Shown piece after piece: positions 1 to 14,080 of a stretch of 64,000 nt of DNA (position 1 is the stretch's first letter; each line of letters opens with the position of its first letter). Below the pieces are notes generated by a model. The model saw only the letters and a program-made list of their open reading frames with translations, searched no databases and was not told where the DNA came from. The position numbers and the translations under genes are program-made. The DNA is from Euwallacea fornicatus (Eukaryota > Arthropoda > Insecta > Coleoptera > Curculionidae): assembly GCF_040115645.1 (NCBI RefSeq), contig NW_027096013.1, positions 1,240,001 to 1,304,000 of the forward strand. Reading direction: 5' to 3'.

Positions 1-3000
1 TTGAGCACTTAAAGTACTCTTTTTCTTGGAAATTCAACAAGATGGAATGATGATGTGTTGTGTCACCTGAAAGATCTCTTCGAGCTGATTACTTTGACAC
101 TTTGTTCAAGACATTTGGTCATCATTTGTCGAAGTTATCGAGTTTCAAATTTAGAAAAGTCTCACAATTTGAGTGTTTGAGCACTTATAGTACTCTTTTT
201 CTTGGAAATTCAACAAGATGGAATGATGATGTGTTGTGTCACCTGAAAGATCTCGTCGAGCTGATTAATTTGACACTTTGTTCAAGACATTTGGTCATCA
301 TTTGTCGAAGTTATTGAGCTTCAAAATATTAAAAATCGCACAATTTGAGTATTTGAGCACTTAAAGTACTCTTTTTCTTGGAAATTCAACAAGAGGGAAT
401 CAAGATATGTTGTGTCACCTGAAAGATCTCGTCTAGCTGATTAATTTGTCACTTTGTTTAAGACATTTGGTCATCATTTGTCGAAGTTATCGAGTTTCAA
501 ATTTAGAAAAGTCTCACAATTTGAGTATTTGAGCACTTAAAGTACTCTTTTTCTTGGAAATTCAACAAGATGGAATCATGATGTGTTGTGTCACCTGAAA
601 GATCTCATCGAGATGATTAATTTGACACTTTGTTCAAGACATTTGGTCATCATTTGTCGAACTTATCGAGCTTCAAAATATGAAAAATCGCACAATTTGA
701 GTGTTTGAGCACATAAAGTACTCTTTTTCTTGGAAATTCAACAAGATGGAATGATGATTTGTTGTGTCACCTGAAAGATCTCGTCGAGCTGATTAATTTG
801 ACACTTTGTTTAAGACATTTGGTCATCATTTGTCGAAGTTATCGAGCTTCAAAATATGAAAAATCGCACAATTTGAGTGTTTGAGCACTTAAAGTACTCT
901 TTTTCTTGGAAATTCAACAAGATGCAATCATGATGTGTTGTGTCACCTGAAAGATCTCGTCTAGCTGATTAATTTGTCACTTTGTTTAAGACATTTGGTC
1001 ATCATTTGTCGAAGTTATCGAGCTTCAAAATATGAAAAATCGCACAATTTGAGTGTTTGAGCACTTAAAGTACTCTTTTTCTTGGAAATTCAACAAGATG
1101 CAATCATGATGTGTTGTGTCACCTGAAAGATCTCGTCTAGCTGATTAATTTGTCACTTTGTTTAAGACATTTGGTCATCATTTGTCGAAGTTATCGAGCT
1201 TCAAAATATGAAAAATCGCACAATTTGAGTGTTTGAGCACATAAAGTACTCTTTTTCTTGGAAATTCAACAAGATGGAATGATGATGTGTTGTGTCACCT
1301 GAAAGATCTCGTCGAGCTGATTAATGTGACACATTGTTTAAGACATTTGGTCATCATTTGTCGAAGTTATCGAGCTTCAAAATATGAAAAATCGCACAAT
1401 TTGAGTGTTTGAGCACTTAAAGTACTCTTTTTCTTGGAAATTCAACAAGATGCAATCATGATGTGTTGTGTCACCTGAAAGATCTCGTCTAGCTGATTAA
1501 TTTGTCACTTTGTTTAAGACATTTGGTCATCATTTGTCGAAGTTATCGAGCTTCAAAATATGAAAAATCGCACAATTTGAGTGTTTGAGCACATAAAGTA
1601 CTCTTTTTCTTGGAAATTCAACAAGATGGAATGATGATGTGTTGTGTCACCTGAAAGATCTCGTCGAGCTGATTAATGTGACACATTGTTTAAGACATTT
1701 GGTCATCATTTGTCGAAGTTATCGAGCTTCAAAATATGAAAAATCGCACAATTTGAGTATTTGAGCACTTAAAGTACTCTTTTTCTTGGAAATTCAACAA
1801 GATGGAATGATGATGTGTTGTGTCACCTGAAAGATCTCTTCGAGCTGATTACTTTGACACTTTGTTCAAGACATTTGGTCATCATTTGTCGAAGTTATCG
1901 AGTTTCAAATTTAGAAAAGTCTCACAATTTGAGTGTTTGAGCACTTATAGTACTCTTTTTCTTGGAAATTCAACAAGATGGAATGATGATGTGTTGTGTC
2001 ACCTGAAAGATCTCGTCGAGCTGATTAATTTGACACTTTGTTCAAGACATTTGGTCATCATTTGTCGAAGTTATTGAGCTTCAAAATATTAAAAATCGCA
2101 CAATTTGAGTATTTGAGCACTTAAAGTACTCTTTTTCTTGGAAATTCAACAAGAGGGAATCAAGATATGTTGTGTCACCTGAAAGATCTCGTCTAGCTGA
2201 TTAATTTGTCACTTTGTTTAAGACATTTGGTCATCATTTGTCGAAGTTATCGAGTTTCAAATTTAGAAAAGTCTCACAATTTGAGTATTTGAGCACTTAA
2301 AGTACTCTTTTTCTTGGAAATTCAACAAGATGGAATGATGATTTGTTGTGTCACCTGAAAGATCTCGTCGAGCTGATTAATTTGACACTTTGTTTAAGAC
2401 ATTTGGTCATCATTTGTCGAAGTTATCGAGCTTCAAAATATGAAAAATCGCACAATTTGAGTGTTTGAGCACTTAAAGTACTCTTTTTCTTGGAAATTCA
2501 ACAAGATGCAATCATGATGTGTTGTGTCACCTGAAAGATCTCGTCTAGCTGATTAATTTGTCACTTTGTTTAAGACATTTGGTCATCATTTGTCGAAGTT
2601 ATCGAGCTTCAAAATATGAAAAATCGCACAATTTGAGTGTTTGAGCACTTAAAGTACTCTTTTTCTTGGAAATTCAACAAGATGCAATCATGATGTGTTG
2701 TGTCACCTGAAAGATCTCGTCTAGCTGATTAATTTGTCACTTTGTTTAAGACATTTGGTCATCATTTGTCGAAGTTATCGAGCTTCAAAATATGAAAAAT
2801 CGCACAATTTGAGTGTTTGAGCACATAAAGTACTCTTTTTCTTGGAAATTCAACAAGATGGAATGATGATGTGTTGTGTCACCTGAAAGATCTCGTCGAG
2901 CTGATTAATGTGACACATTGTTTAAGACATTTGGTCATCATTTGTCGAAGTTATCGAGCTTCAAAATATGAAAAATCGCACAATTTGAGTGTTTGAGCAC

Positions 3001-6000
3001 TTAAAGTACTCTTTTTCTTGGAAATTCAACAAGATGCAATCATGATGTGTTGTGTCACCTGAAAGATCTCGTCTAGCTGATTAATTTGTCACTTTGTTTA
3101 AGACATTTGGTCATCATTTGTCGAAGTTATCGAGCTTCAAAATATGAAAAATCGCACAATTTGAGTGTTTGAGCACATAAAGTACTCTTTTTCTTGGAAA
3201 TTCAACAAGATGGAATGATGATGTGTTGTGTCACCTGAAAGATCTCGTCGAGCTGATTAATGTGACACATTGTTTAAGACATTTGGTCATCATTTGTCGA
3301 AGTTATCGAGCTTCAAAATATGAAAAATCGCACAATTTGAGTATTTGAGCACTTAAAGTACTCTTTTTCTTGGAAATTCAACAAGATGGAATGATGATGT
3401 GTTGTGTCACCTGAAAGATCTCTTCGAGCTGATTACTTTGACACTTTGTTCAAGACATTTGGTCATCATTTGTCGAAGTTATCGAGTTTCAAATTTAGAA
3501 AAGTCTCACAATTTGAGTGTTTGAGCACTTATAGTACTCTTTTTCTTGGAAATTCAACAAGATGGAATGATGATGTGTTGTGTCACCTGAAAGATCTCGT
3601 CGAGCTGATTAATTTGACACTTTGTTCAAGACATTTGGTCATCATTTGTCGAAGTTATTGAGCTTCAAAATATTAAAAATCGCACAATTTGAGTATTTGA
3701 GCACTTAAAGTACTCTTTTTCTTGGAAATTCAACAAGAGGGAATCAAGATATGTTGTGTCACCTGAAAGATCTCGTCTAGCTGATTAATTTGTCACTTTG
3801 TTTAAGACATTTGGTCATCATTTGTCGAAGTTATCGAGTTTCAAATTTAGAAAAGTCTCACAATTTGAGTATTTGAGCACTTAAAGTACTCTTTTTCTTG
3901 GAAATTCAACAAGATGGAATCATGATGTGTTGTGTCACCTGAAAGATCTCATCGAGATGATTAATTTGACACTTTGTTCAAGACATTTGGTCATCATTTG
4001 TCGAACTTATCGAGCTTCAAAATATGAAAAATCGCACAATTTGAGTGTTTGAGCACATAAAGTACTCTTTTTCTTGGAAATTCAACAAGATGGAATGATG
4101 ATTTGTTGTGTCACCTGAAAGATCTCGTCGAGCTGATTAATTTGACACTTTGTTTAAGACATTTGGTCATCATTTGTCGAAGTTATCGAGCTTCAAAATA
4201 TGAAAAATCGCACAATTTGAGTGTTTGAGCACTTAAAGTACTCTTTTTCTTGGAAATTCAACAAGATGCAATCATGATGTGTTGTGTCACCTGAAAGATC
4301 TCGTCTAGCTGATTAATTTGTCACTTTGTTTAAGACATTTGGTCATCATTTGTCGAAGTTATCGAGCTTCAAAATATGAAAAATCGCACAATTTGAGTGT
4401 TTGAGCACTTAAAGTACTCTTTTTCTTGGAAATTCAACAAGATGCAATCATGATGTGTTGTGTCACCTGAAAGATCTCGTCTAGCTGATTAATTTGTCAC
4501 TTTGTTTAAGACATTTGGTCATCATTTGTCGAAGTTATCGAGCTTCAAAATATGAAAAATCGCACAATTTGAGTGTTTGAGCACATAAAGTACTCTTTTT
4601 CTTGGAAATTCAACAAGATGGAATGATGATGTGTTGTGTCACCTGAAAGATCTCGTCGAGCTGATTAATGTGACACATTGTTTAAGACATTTGGTCATCA
4701 TTTGTCGAAGTTATCGAGCTTCAAAATATGAAAAATCGCACAATTTGAGTGTTTGAGCACTTAAAGTACTCTTTTTCTTGGAAATTCAACAAGATGCAAT
4801 CATGATGTGTTGTGTCACCTGAAAGATCTCGTCTAGCTGATTAATTTGTCACTTTGTTTAAGACATTTGGTCATCATTTGTCGAAGTTATCGAGCTTCAA
4901 AATATGAAAAATCGCACAATTTGAGTGTTTGAGCACATAAAGTACTCTTTTTCTTGGAAATTCAACAAGATGGAATGATGATGTGTTGTGTCACCTGAAA
5001 GATCTCGTCGAGCTGATTAATGTGACACATTGTTTAAGACATTTGGTCATCATTTGTCGAAGTTATCGAGCTTCAAAATATGAAAAATCGCACAATTTGA
5101 GTATTTGAGCACTTAAAGTACTCTTTTTCTTGGAAATTCAACAAGATGGAATGATGATGTGTTGTGTCACCTGAAAGATCTCTTCGAGCTGATTACTTTG
5201 ACACTTTGTTCAAGACATTTGGTCATCATTTGTCGAAGTTATCGAGTTTCAAATTTAGAAAAGTCTCACAATTTGAGTGTTTGAGCACTTATAGTACTCT
5301 TTTTCTTGGAAATTCAACAAGATGGAATGATGATGTGTTGTGTCACCTGAAAGATCTCGTCGAGCTGATTAATTTGACACTTTGTTCAAGACATTTGGTC
5401 ATCATTTGTCGAAGTTATTGAGCTTCAAAATATTAAAAATCGCACAATTTGAGTATTTGAGCACTTAAAGTACTCTTTTTCTTGGAAATTCAACAAGAGG
5501 GAATCAAGATATGTTGTGTCACCTGAAAGATCTCGTCTAGCTGATTAATTTGTCACTTTGTTTAAGACATTTGGTCATCATTTGTCGAAGTTATCGAGTT
5601 TCAAATTTAGAAAAGTCTCACAATTTGAGTATTTGAGCACTTAAAGTACTCTTTTTCTTGGAAATTCAACAAGATGGAATCATGATGTGTTGTGTCACCT
5701 GAAAGATCTCATCGAGATGATTAATTTGACACTTTGTTCAAGACATTTGGTCATCATTTGTCGAACTTATCGAGCTTCAAAATATGAAAAATCGCACAAT
5801 TTGAGTGTTTGAGCACATAAAGTACTCTTTTTCTTGGAAATTCAACAAGATGGAATGATGATTTGTTGTGTCACCTGAAAGATCTCGTCGAGCTGATTAA
5901 TTTGACACTTTGTTTAAGACATTTGGTCATCATTTGTCGAAGTTATCGAGCTTCAAAATATGAAAAATCGCACAATTTGAGTGTTTGAGCACTTAAAGTA

Positions 6001-6512
6001 CTCTTTTTCTTGGAAATTCAACAAGATGCAATCATGATGTGTTGTGTCACCTGAAAGATCTCGTCTAGCTGATTAATTTGTCACTTTGTTTAAGACATTT
6101 GGTCATCATTTGTCGAAGTTATCGAGCTTCAAAATATGAAAAATCGCACAATTTGAGTGTTTGAGCACTTAAAGTACTCTTTTTCTTGGAAATTCAACAA
6201 GATGCAATCATGATGTGTTGTGTCACCTGAAAGATCTCGTCTAGCTGATTAATTTGTCACTTTGTTTAAGACATTTGGTCATCATTTGTCGAAGTTATCG
6301 AGCTTCAAAATATGAAAAATCGCACAATTTGAGTGTTTGAGCACATAAAGTACTCTTTTTCTTGGAAATTCAACAAGATGGAATGATGATGTGTTGTGTC
6401 ACCTGAAAGATCTCGTCGAGCTGATTAATGTGACACATAGTTTAAGACATTTGGTCATCATTTGTCGAAGTTATCGAGCTTCAAAATATGAAAAATCGCA
6501 CAATTTGAGTGT
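1..6512 (+). repeat. Satellite A higher-order repeat, 10-monomer (1,760-bp) unit
   Basis: Ten distinguishable monomers recur in the same order. Copies start at 1, 1,761, 3,345 and 5,105. Copy 1 and copy 3 are complete 10-mers. Copy 2 (1,761-3,344) is a 9-mer in which the monomer carrying TCATCGAGATG has been lost by fusion with the next one near 2,289-2,464. Copy 4 keeps eight monomers (to 6,512) and then changes type. The first monomer is marked by TCTTCGAGCTGATTACTTTG, the third by AGAGGGAATCAAGATATG. A further block starting with the same first monomer begins at 7,745 and holds only the first part of the unit. The copies are nearly identical to each other although monomers within a unit differ, the usual sign of recent amplification by unequal crossing-over. 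Confidence 0.9.
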
Positions 6513-7216
6513 TTGAGCACATAAAGTACTCTTTTTCTTGGAAATTCAACAAGATGGAATCATGATGTGTTGTGTTATCTGAAAGAACTCGTCAAGCTGA
6601 TTAATTTGACACATTGTTTAAGACATTTGGTCATCATTTGTCGAAGTTATCGAGCTTCAAAATATGAAAAATCGCACAATTTGAGTATTTGAGCACTTAA
6701 AGTACTCTTTTTCTTGGAAATTCAACAAGATGGAATGATGATGTGTTGTGTCACCTGAAAGATCTCCTCGAGCTGATTAAATTGACACTTTGTTCAAGAC
6801 ATTTGGTCATCATTTGTCGAAGTTATCGAGCTTCAAAATATGAAAAATCGCACAATTTGAGTGTTTGAGCACATAAAGTACTCTTTTTCTTGGAAATTCA
6901 ACAAGATGGAATCATGATGTGTTGTGTTATCTGAAAGAACTCGTCAAGCTGATTAATTTGACACATTGTTTAAGACATTTGGTCATCATTTGTCGAAGTT
7001 ATCGAGCTTCAAAATATGAAAAATCGCACAATTTGAGTATTTGAGCACTTAAAGTACTCTTTTTCTTGGAAATTCAACAAGATGGAATGATGATGTGTTG
7101 TGTCACCTGAAAGATCTCCTCGAGCTGATTAAATTGACACTTTGTTCAAGACATTTGGTCATCATTTGTCGAAGTTATCGAGCTTCAAAATATTAAAAAT
7201 CGCACAATTTGAGTAT
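6513..7216 (+). repeat. Satellite A dimeric higher-order unit (352 bp), two copies
   Basis: Two monomer types alternate. One has TTATCTGAAAGAACTCGTC, the other has TCCTCGAGCTGATTAAATTG. The dimer at 6,513-6,864 is repeated at 6,865-7,216. It separates the main 10-mer zone from a further partial 10-mer block that resumes with the AGAGGGAATCAAG monomer near 7,217. Confidence 0.8.
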
Positions 7217-10200
7217 TTGAGCACTTAAAGTACTCTTTTTCTTGGAAATTCAACAAGAGGGAATCAAGATATGTTGTGTCACCTGAAAGATCTCGTCTAG
7301 CTGATTAATTTGTCACTTTGTTTAAGACATTTGGTCATCATTTGTCGAAGTTATCGAGTTTCAAATTTAGAAAAGTCTCACAATTTGAGTATTTGAGCAC
7401 TTAAAGTACTCTTTTTCTTGGAAATTCAACAAGATGGAATCATGATGTGTTGTGTCACCTGAAAGATCTCATCGAGATGATTAATTTGACACTTTGTTCA
7501 AGACATTTGGTCATCATTTGTCGAACTTATCGAGCTTCAAAATATGAAAAATCGCACAATTTGAGTGTTTGAGCACATAAAGTACTCTTTTTCTTGGAAA
7601 TTCAACAAGATGGAATGATGATTTGTTGTGTCACCTGAAAGATCTCGTCGAGCTGATTAATTTGACACTTTGTTTAAGACATTTGGTCATCATTTGTCGA
7701 AGTTATTGAGCTTCAAAATATGAAAAATCGCACAATTTGAGTATTTGAGCACTTAAAGTACTCTTTTTCTTGGAAATTCAACAAGATGGAATGATGATGT
7801 GTTGTGTCACCTGAAAGATCTCTTCGAGCTGATTACTTTGACACTTTGTTCAAGACATTTGGTCATCATTTGTCGAAGTTATCGAGTTTCAAATTTAGAA
7901 AAGTCTCACAATTTGAGTGTTTGAGCACTTATAGTACTCTTTTTCTTGGAAATTCAACAAGATGGAATGATGATGTGTTGTGTCACCTGAAAGATCTCGT
8001 CGAGCTGATTAATTTGACACTTTGTTCAAGACATTTGGTCATCATTTGTCGAAGTTATTGAGCTTCAAAATATTAAAAATCGCACAATTTGAGTATTTGA
8101 GCACTTAAAGTACTCTTTTTCTTGGAAATTCAACAAGAGGGAATCAAGATATGTTGTGTCACCTGAAAGATCTCGTCTAGCTGATTAATTTGTCACTTTG
8201 TTTAAGACATTTGGTCATCATTTGTCGAAGTTATCGAGTTTCAAATTTAGAAAAGTCTCACAATTTGAGTATTTGAGCACTTAAAGTACTCTTTTTCTTG
8301 GAAATTCAACAAGATGGAATCATGATGTGTTGTGTCACCTGAAAGATCTCATCGAGATGATTAATTTGACACTTTGTTCAAGACATTTGGTCATCATTTG
8401 TCGAACTTATCGAGCTTCAAAATATGAAAAATCGCACAATTTGAGTGTTTGAGCACATAAAGTACTCTTTTTCTTGGAAATTCAACAAGATGGAATGATG
8501 ATTTGTTGTGTCACCTGAAAGATCTCGTCGAGCTGATTAATTTGACACTTTGTTTAAGACATTTGGTCATCATTTGTCGAAGTTATCGAGCTTCAAAATA
8601 TGAAAAATCGCACAATTTGAGTGTTTGAGCACTTAAAGTACTCTTTTTCTTGGAAATTCAACAAGATGCAATCATGATGTGTTGTGTCACCTGAAAGATC
8701 TCGTCTAGCTGATTAATTTGTCACTTTGTTTAAGACATTTGGTCATCATTTGTCGAAGTTATCGAGCTTCAAAATATGAAAAATCGCACAATTTGAGTGT
8801 TTGAGCACATAAAGTACTCTTTTTCTTGGAAATTCAACAAGATGGAATGATGATGTGTTGTGTCACCTGAAAGATCTCGTCGAGCTGATTAATGTGACAC
8901 ATTGTTTAAGACATTTGGTCATCATTTGTCGAAGTTATCGAGCTTCAAAATATGAAAAATCGCACAATTTGAGTGTTTGAGCACATAAAGTACTCTTTTT
9001 CTTGGAAATTCAACAAGATGGAATCATGATGTGTTGTGTTATCTGAAAGAACTCGTCTAGCTGATTAATTTGTCACTTTGTTTAAGACATTTGGTCATCA
9101 TTTGTCGAAGTTATCGAGTTTCAAATTTAGAAATGTCTCACAATTTGAGTGTTTGAGCACTTAAAGTACTCTTTTTCTTGGAAATTCAACAAGATGGAAT
9201 CATGATGTGTTGTGTCACCTGAAAGATCTCATCGAGATGATTAATGTGACACTTTGTTCAAGACATTTGGTCATCATTTGTCGAACTTATCGAGCTTCAA
9301 AATATGAAAAATCGCACAATTTGAGTGTTTGAGCACATAAAGTACTCTTTTTCTTGGAAATTCAACAAGATGGAATGATGATTTGTTGTGTCACCTGAAA
9401 GATCTCGCCGAGCAGATTAATTTGAAACTTTGTTTAAGACATTTGGTCATCATTTGTCGAAGTTATGGAGCGTCAAAATTTGAGAAGTCTCACAATTTGA
9501 GTGTTTGAGTTCTTAAAGTACTCTTTTTCTTGGAAATTCAACAAGATGGAATTGTGATGTGTTGTGTCACCTGAAAGATCTCGTCGAGCTGATTAATTTG
9601 ACACTTTGTTTAAGACATTTGGTCATCATTTGTCGAAGTTATCGAGCTTCAAAATATGAATAATCGCACAATTTGAGTGTTTGAGCACATAAAGTACTCT
9701 TTTTCTTGGAAATTCAACAAGATGGAATGATGATGTGTTGTGTCCCCTGAAAGATCTCGTCGAGCTGATTAATTTGATACTTTGTTTAAGACATTTGGTC
9801 ATCATTTGTCGAAGTTATCGAGCGTCAAAATTTGAGAAGTCTCACAATTGGAGTGTTCGAGCAATTAAAGTACTCTTTTTCTTGGAAATTCAACAAGATG
9901 GAATGATGATGTGTTGTGTCACCTGAAAGATCTCGTCGATCTGATTAATTTGACACTTTGTTTAAGACATTTGGTCATCATTTGTCGAAGTTATCGAGCT
10001 AAAAAATATGAAAAATCGCACAATTTGAGTGTTTGAGCACATAAAGTACTCTTTTTCTTGGAAATTCAACAAGATGGAATCATGATGTGTTGTGTTATCT
10101 GAAAGAACTCGTCAAGCTGATTAATTTGACACATTGTTTAAGACATTTGGTCATCATTTGTCGAAGTTATCGAGCTTCAAAATATGAAAAATCGCACAAT

Positions 10201-12320
10201 TTGAGTATTTGAGCACTTAAAGTACTCTTTTTCTTGGAAATTCAACAAGATGGAATGATGATGTGTTGTGTCACCTGAAAGATCTCGTCGAGCTGATTAA
10301 TTTGACACTTTGTTCAAGACATTTGGTCATCATTTGTCGAAGTTATTGAGCTTCAAAATATTAAAAATCGCACAATTTGAGTATTTGAGCACTTAAAGTA
10401 CTCTTTTTCTTGGAAATTCAACAAGAGGGAATCAAGATATGTTGTGTCACCTGAAAGATCTCGTCTAGCTGATTAATTTGTCACTTTGTTTAAGACATTT
10501 GGTCATCATTTGTCGAAGTTATCGAGTTTCAAATTTAGAAAAGTCTCACAATTTGAGTATTTGAGCACTTAAAGTACTCTTTTTCTTGGAAATTCAACAA
10601 GATGGAATCATGATGTGTTGTGTCACCTGAAAGATCTCATCGAGATGATTAATTTGACACTTTGTTCAAGACATTTGGTCATCATTTGTCGAACTTATCG
10701 AGCTTCAAAATATGAAAAATCGCACAATTTGAGTGTTTGAGCACATAAAGTACTCTTTTTCTTGGAAATTCAACAAGATGGAATGATGATTTGTTGTGTC
10801 ACCTGAAAGATCTCGTCGAGCTGATTAATTTGACACTTTGTTTAAGACATTTGGTCATCATTTGTCGAAGTTATCGAGCTTCAAAATATGAAAAATCGCA
10901 CAATTTGAGTGTTTGAGCACATAAAGTACTCTTTTTCTTGGAAATTCAACAAGATGGAATGATGATGTGTTGTGTCACCTGAAAGATCTCGTCGAGCTGA
11001 TTAATTTGACACATTGTTTAAGACATTTGGTCATCATTTGTCGAAGTTATCGAGCTTCAAAATATGAAAAATCGCACAATTTGAGTGTTTGAGCACATAA
11101 GGTACTCTTTTTCTTGGAAATTCAACAAGATGGAATCATGATGTGTTGTGTTATCTGAAAGAACTCGTCTAGCTGATTAGTTTGTCACTTTGTTTAAGAC
11201 ATTTGGTCATCATTTGTCGAAGTTATCGAGTTTCAAATTTAGAAATGTCTCACAATTTGAGTGTTTGAGCACATAAAGTACTCTTTTTCTTGGAAATTCA
11301 ACAAGATGGAATCATGATGTGTTGTGTTATCTGAAAGAACTCGTCTAGCTGATTAGTTTGTCACTTTGTTTAAGACATTTGGTCATCATTTGTCGAAGTT
11401 ATCGAGTTTCAAATTTAGAAATGTCTCACAATTTGAGTGTTTGAGCACTTAAAGTACTCTTTTTCTTGGAAATTCAACAAGATGGAATCATGATGTGTTG
11501 TGTCACCTGAAAGATCTCATCGAGATGATTAATTTGACACTTTGTTCAAGACATTTGGTCATCATTTGTCGAACTTATCGAGCTTCAAAATATGAAAAAT
11601 CGCACAATTTGAGTGTTTGAGCACATAAAGTACTCTTTTTCTTGGAAATTCAACAAGATGGAATGATGATGTGTTGTGTCACCTGAAAGATCTCGTCGAG
11701 CTGATTAATTTGTCACTTTGTTTAAGACATTTGGTCATCATTTGTCGAAGTTATCGAGTTTCAAATTTAGAAATGTCTCACAATTTGACTGTTTGAGCAC
11801 TTAAAGTACTCTTTTTCTTGGAAATTCAACAAGATGGAATCATGATGTGTTGTGTCACCTGAAAGATCTCATCGAGATGATTAATTTGACACTTTGTTCA
11901 AGACATTTGGTCATCATTTGTCGAACTTATCGAGCTTCAAACTATGAAAAATCGCACAATTTGAGTGTTTGAGCACATAAAGTACTCTTTTTCTTGGAAA
12001 ATCAACAAGATGGAATGATGATGTGTTGTGTCACCTGAAAGATCTCGTCGAGCTGATTAATTTGACACTTTGTTCAAGACATTTGGTCATCATTTGTCGA
12101 ACTTATCGAGCTTCAAAATATGAAAAATCGCACAATTTGAGTGTTTGAGCACATAAAGTACTCTTTTTCTTGGAAATTCAACAAGATGGAATGATGATTT
12201 GTTGTGTCACCTGAAAGATCTCGCCGAGCAGATTAATTTGAAACTTTGTTTAAGACATTTGGTCATCATTTGTTGAAGTTATCCAGCTTCAAAATATGAA
12301 AAATCGCACAATTTGAGTGT

Positions 12321-14080
12321 TTGAGCACATAAAGTACTCTTTTTCTTGGAAATTCAACAAGATGGAATCATGATGTGTTGTGTTATCTGAAAGAACTCGT
12401 CTAGCTGATTAATTTGTCACTTTGTTTAAGACATTTGGTCATCATTTGTCGAAGTTATCGAGTTTCAAATTTAGAAATGTCTCACAATTTGAGTGTTTGA
12501 GCACTTAAAGTACTCTTTTTCTTGGAAATTCAACAAGATGGAATCATGATGTGTTGTGTCACCTGAAAGATCTCATCGAGATGATTAATTTGACACTTTG
12601 TTCAAGACATTTGGTCATCATTTGTCGAACTTATCGAGCTTCAAAATATGAAAAATCGCACAATTTGAGTGTTTGAGCACATAAAGTACTCTTTTTCTTG
12701 GAAATTCAACAAGATGGAATGATGATTTGTTGTGTCACCTGAAAGATCTCGCCGAGCAGATTAATTTGAAACTTTGTTTAAGACATTTGGTCATCATTTG
12801 TCGAAGTTATCGAGCTTCAAAATATGAAAAATCGCACAATTTGAGTGTTTGAGCACATAAAGTACTCTTTTTCTTGGAAATTCAACAAGATGGAATGATG
12901 ATGTGTTGTGTCACCTGAAAGATCTCGTCGAGCTGATTAATTTGACACATTGTTTAAGACATTTGGTCATCATTTGTCGAAGTTATCCAGCTTCAAAATA
13001 TGAAAAATCGCACAATTTGAGTGTTTGAGCACATAAAGTACTCTTTTTCTTGGAAATTCAACAAGATGGAATCATGATGTGTTGTGTTATCTGAAAGAAC
13101 TCGTCTAGCTGATTAATTTGTCACTTTGTTTAAGACATTTGGTCATCATTTGTCGAAGTTATCGAGTTTCAAATTTAGAAATGTCTCACAATTTGAGTGT
13201 TTGAGCACTTAAAGTACTCTTTTTCTTGGAAATTCAACAAGATGGAATCATGATGTGTTGTGTCACCTGAAAGATCTCATCGAGATGATTAATTTGACAC
13301 TTTGTTCAAGACATTTGGTCATCATTTGTCGAACTTATCGAGCTTCAAAATATGAAAAATCGCACAATTTGAGTGTTTGAGCACATAAAGTACTCTTTTT
13401 CTTGGAAATTCAACAAGATGGAATGATGATTTGTTGTGTCACCTGAAAGATCTCGCCGAGCAGATTAATTTGAAACTTTGTTTAAGACATTTGGTCATCA
13501 TTTGTCGAAGTTATCGAGCTTCAAAATATGAAAAATCGCACAATTTGAGTGTTTGAGCACATAAAGTACTCTTTTTCTTGGAAATTCAACAAGATGGAAT
13601 GATGATGTGTTGTGTCACCTGAAAGATCTCGTCGAGCTGATTAATTTGACACATTGTTTAAGACATTTGGTCATCATTTGTCGAAGTTATCCAGCTTCAA
13701 AATATGAAAAATCGCACAATTTGAGTGTTTGAGCACATAAAGTACTCTTTTTCTTGGAAATTCAACAAGATGGAATCATGATGTGTTGTGTTATCTGAAA
13801 GAACTCGTCTAGCTGATTAATTTGTCACTTTGTTTAAGACATTTGGTCATCATTTGTCGAAGTTATCGAGTTTCAAATTTAGAAATGTCTCACAATTTGA
13901 GTGTTTGAGCACTTAAAGTACTCTTTTTCTTGGAAATTCAACAAGATGGAATCATGATGTGTTGTGTCACCTGAAAGATCTCATCGAGATGATTAATTTG
14001 ACACTTTGTTCAAGACATTTGGTCATCATTTGTCGAACTTATCGAGCTTCAAAATATGAAAAATCGCACAATTTGAGTGT
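12321..14080 (+). repeat. Satellite A 4-monomer (704-bp) higher-order unit, first block
   Basis: The diagnostic monomer with TTATCTGAAAGAACTCGTCT lies at monomer starts 12,321, 13,025 and 13,729, exactly 704 bp apart. Between them come the same three other types: TCATCGAGATG, TCGCCGAGCAG with GAAACTTTG, and TCGTCGAGCTG with GACACATTG followed by TTATCCAGC. The third copy is incomplete because the GCCGAGCAG monomer is skipped. The block is copied at 20,945-22,704. Confidence 0.8.

Noticed and set aside
60..8061. Five identical 85-codon frames in satellite A (60, 1,820, 3,404, 5,164, 7,804)
   Set aside because: They span two satellite monomers, begin at a CTG or similar codon, and recur only because the higher-order unit recurs. 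No homology or codon signal supports a gene.
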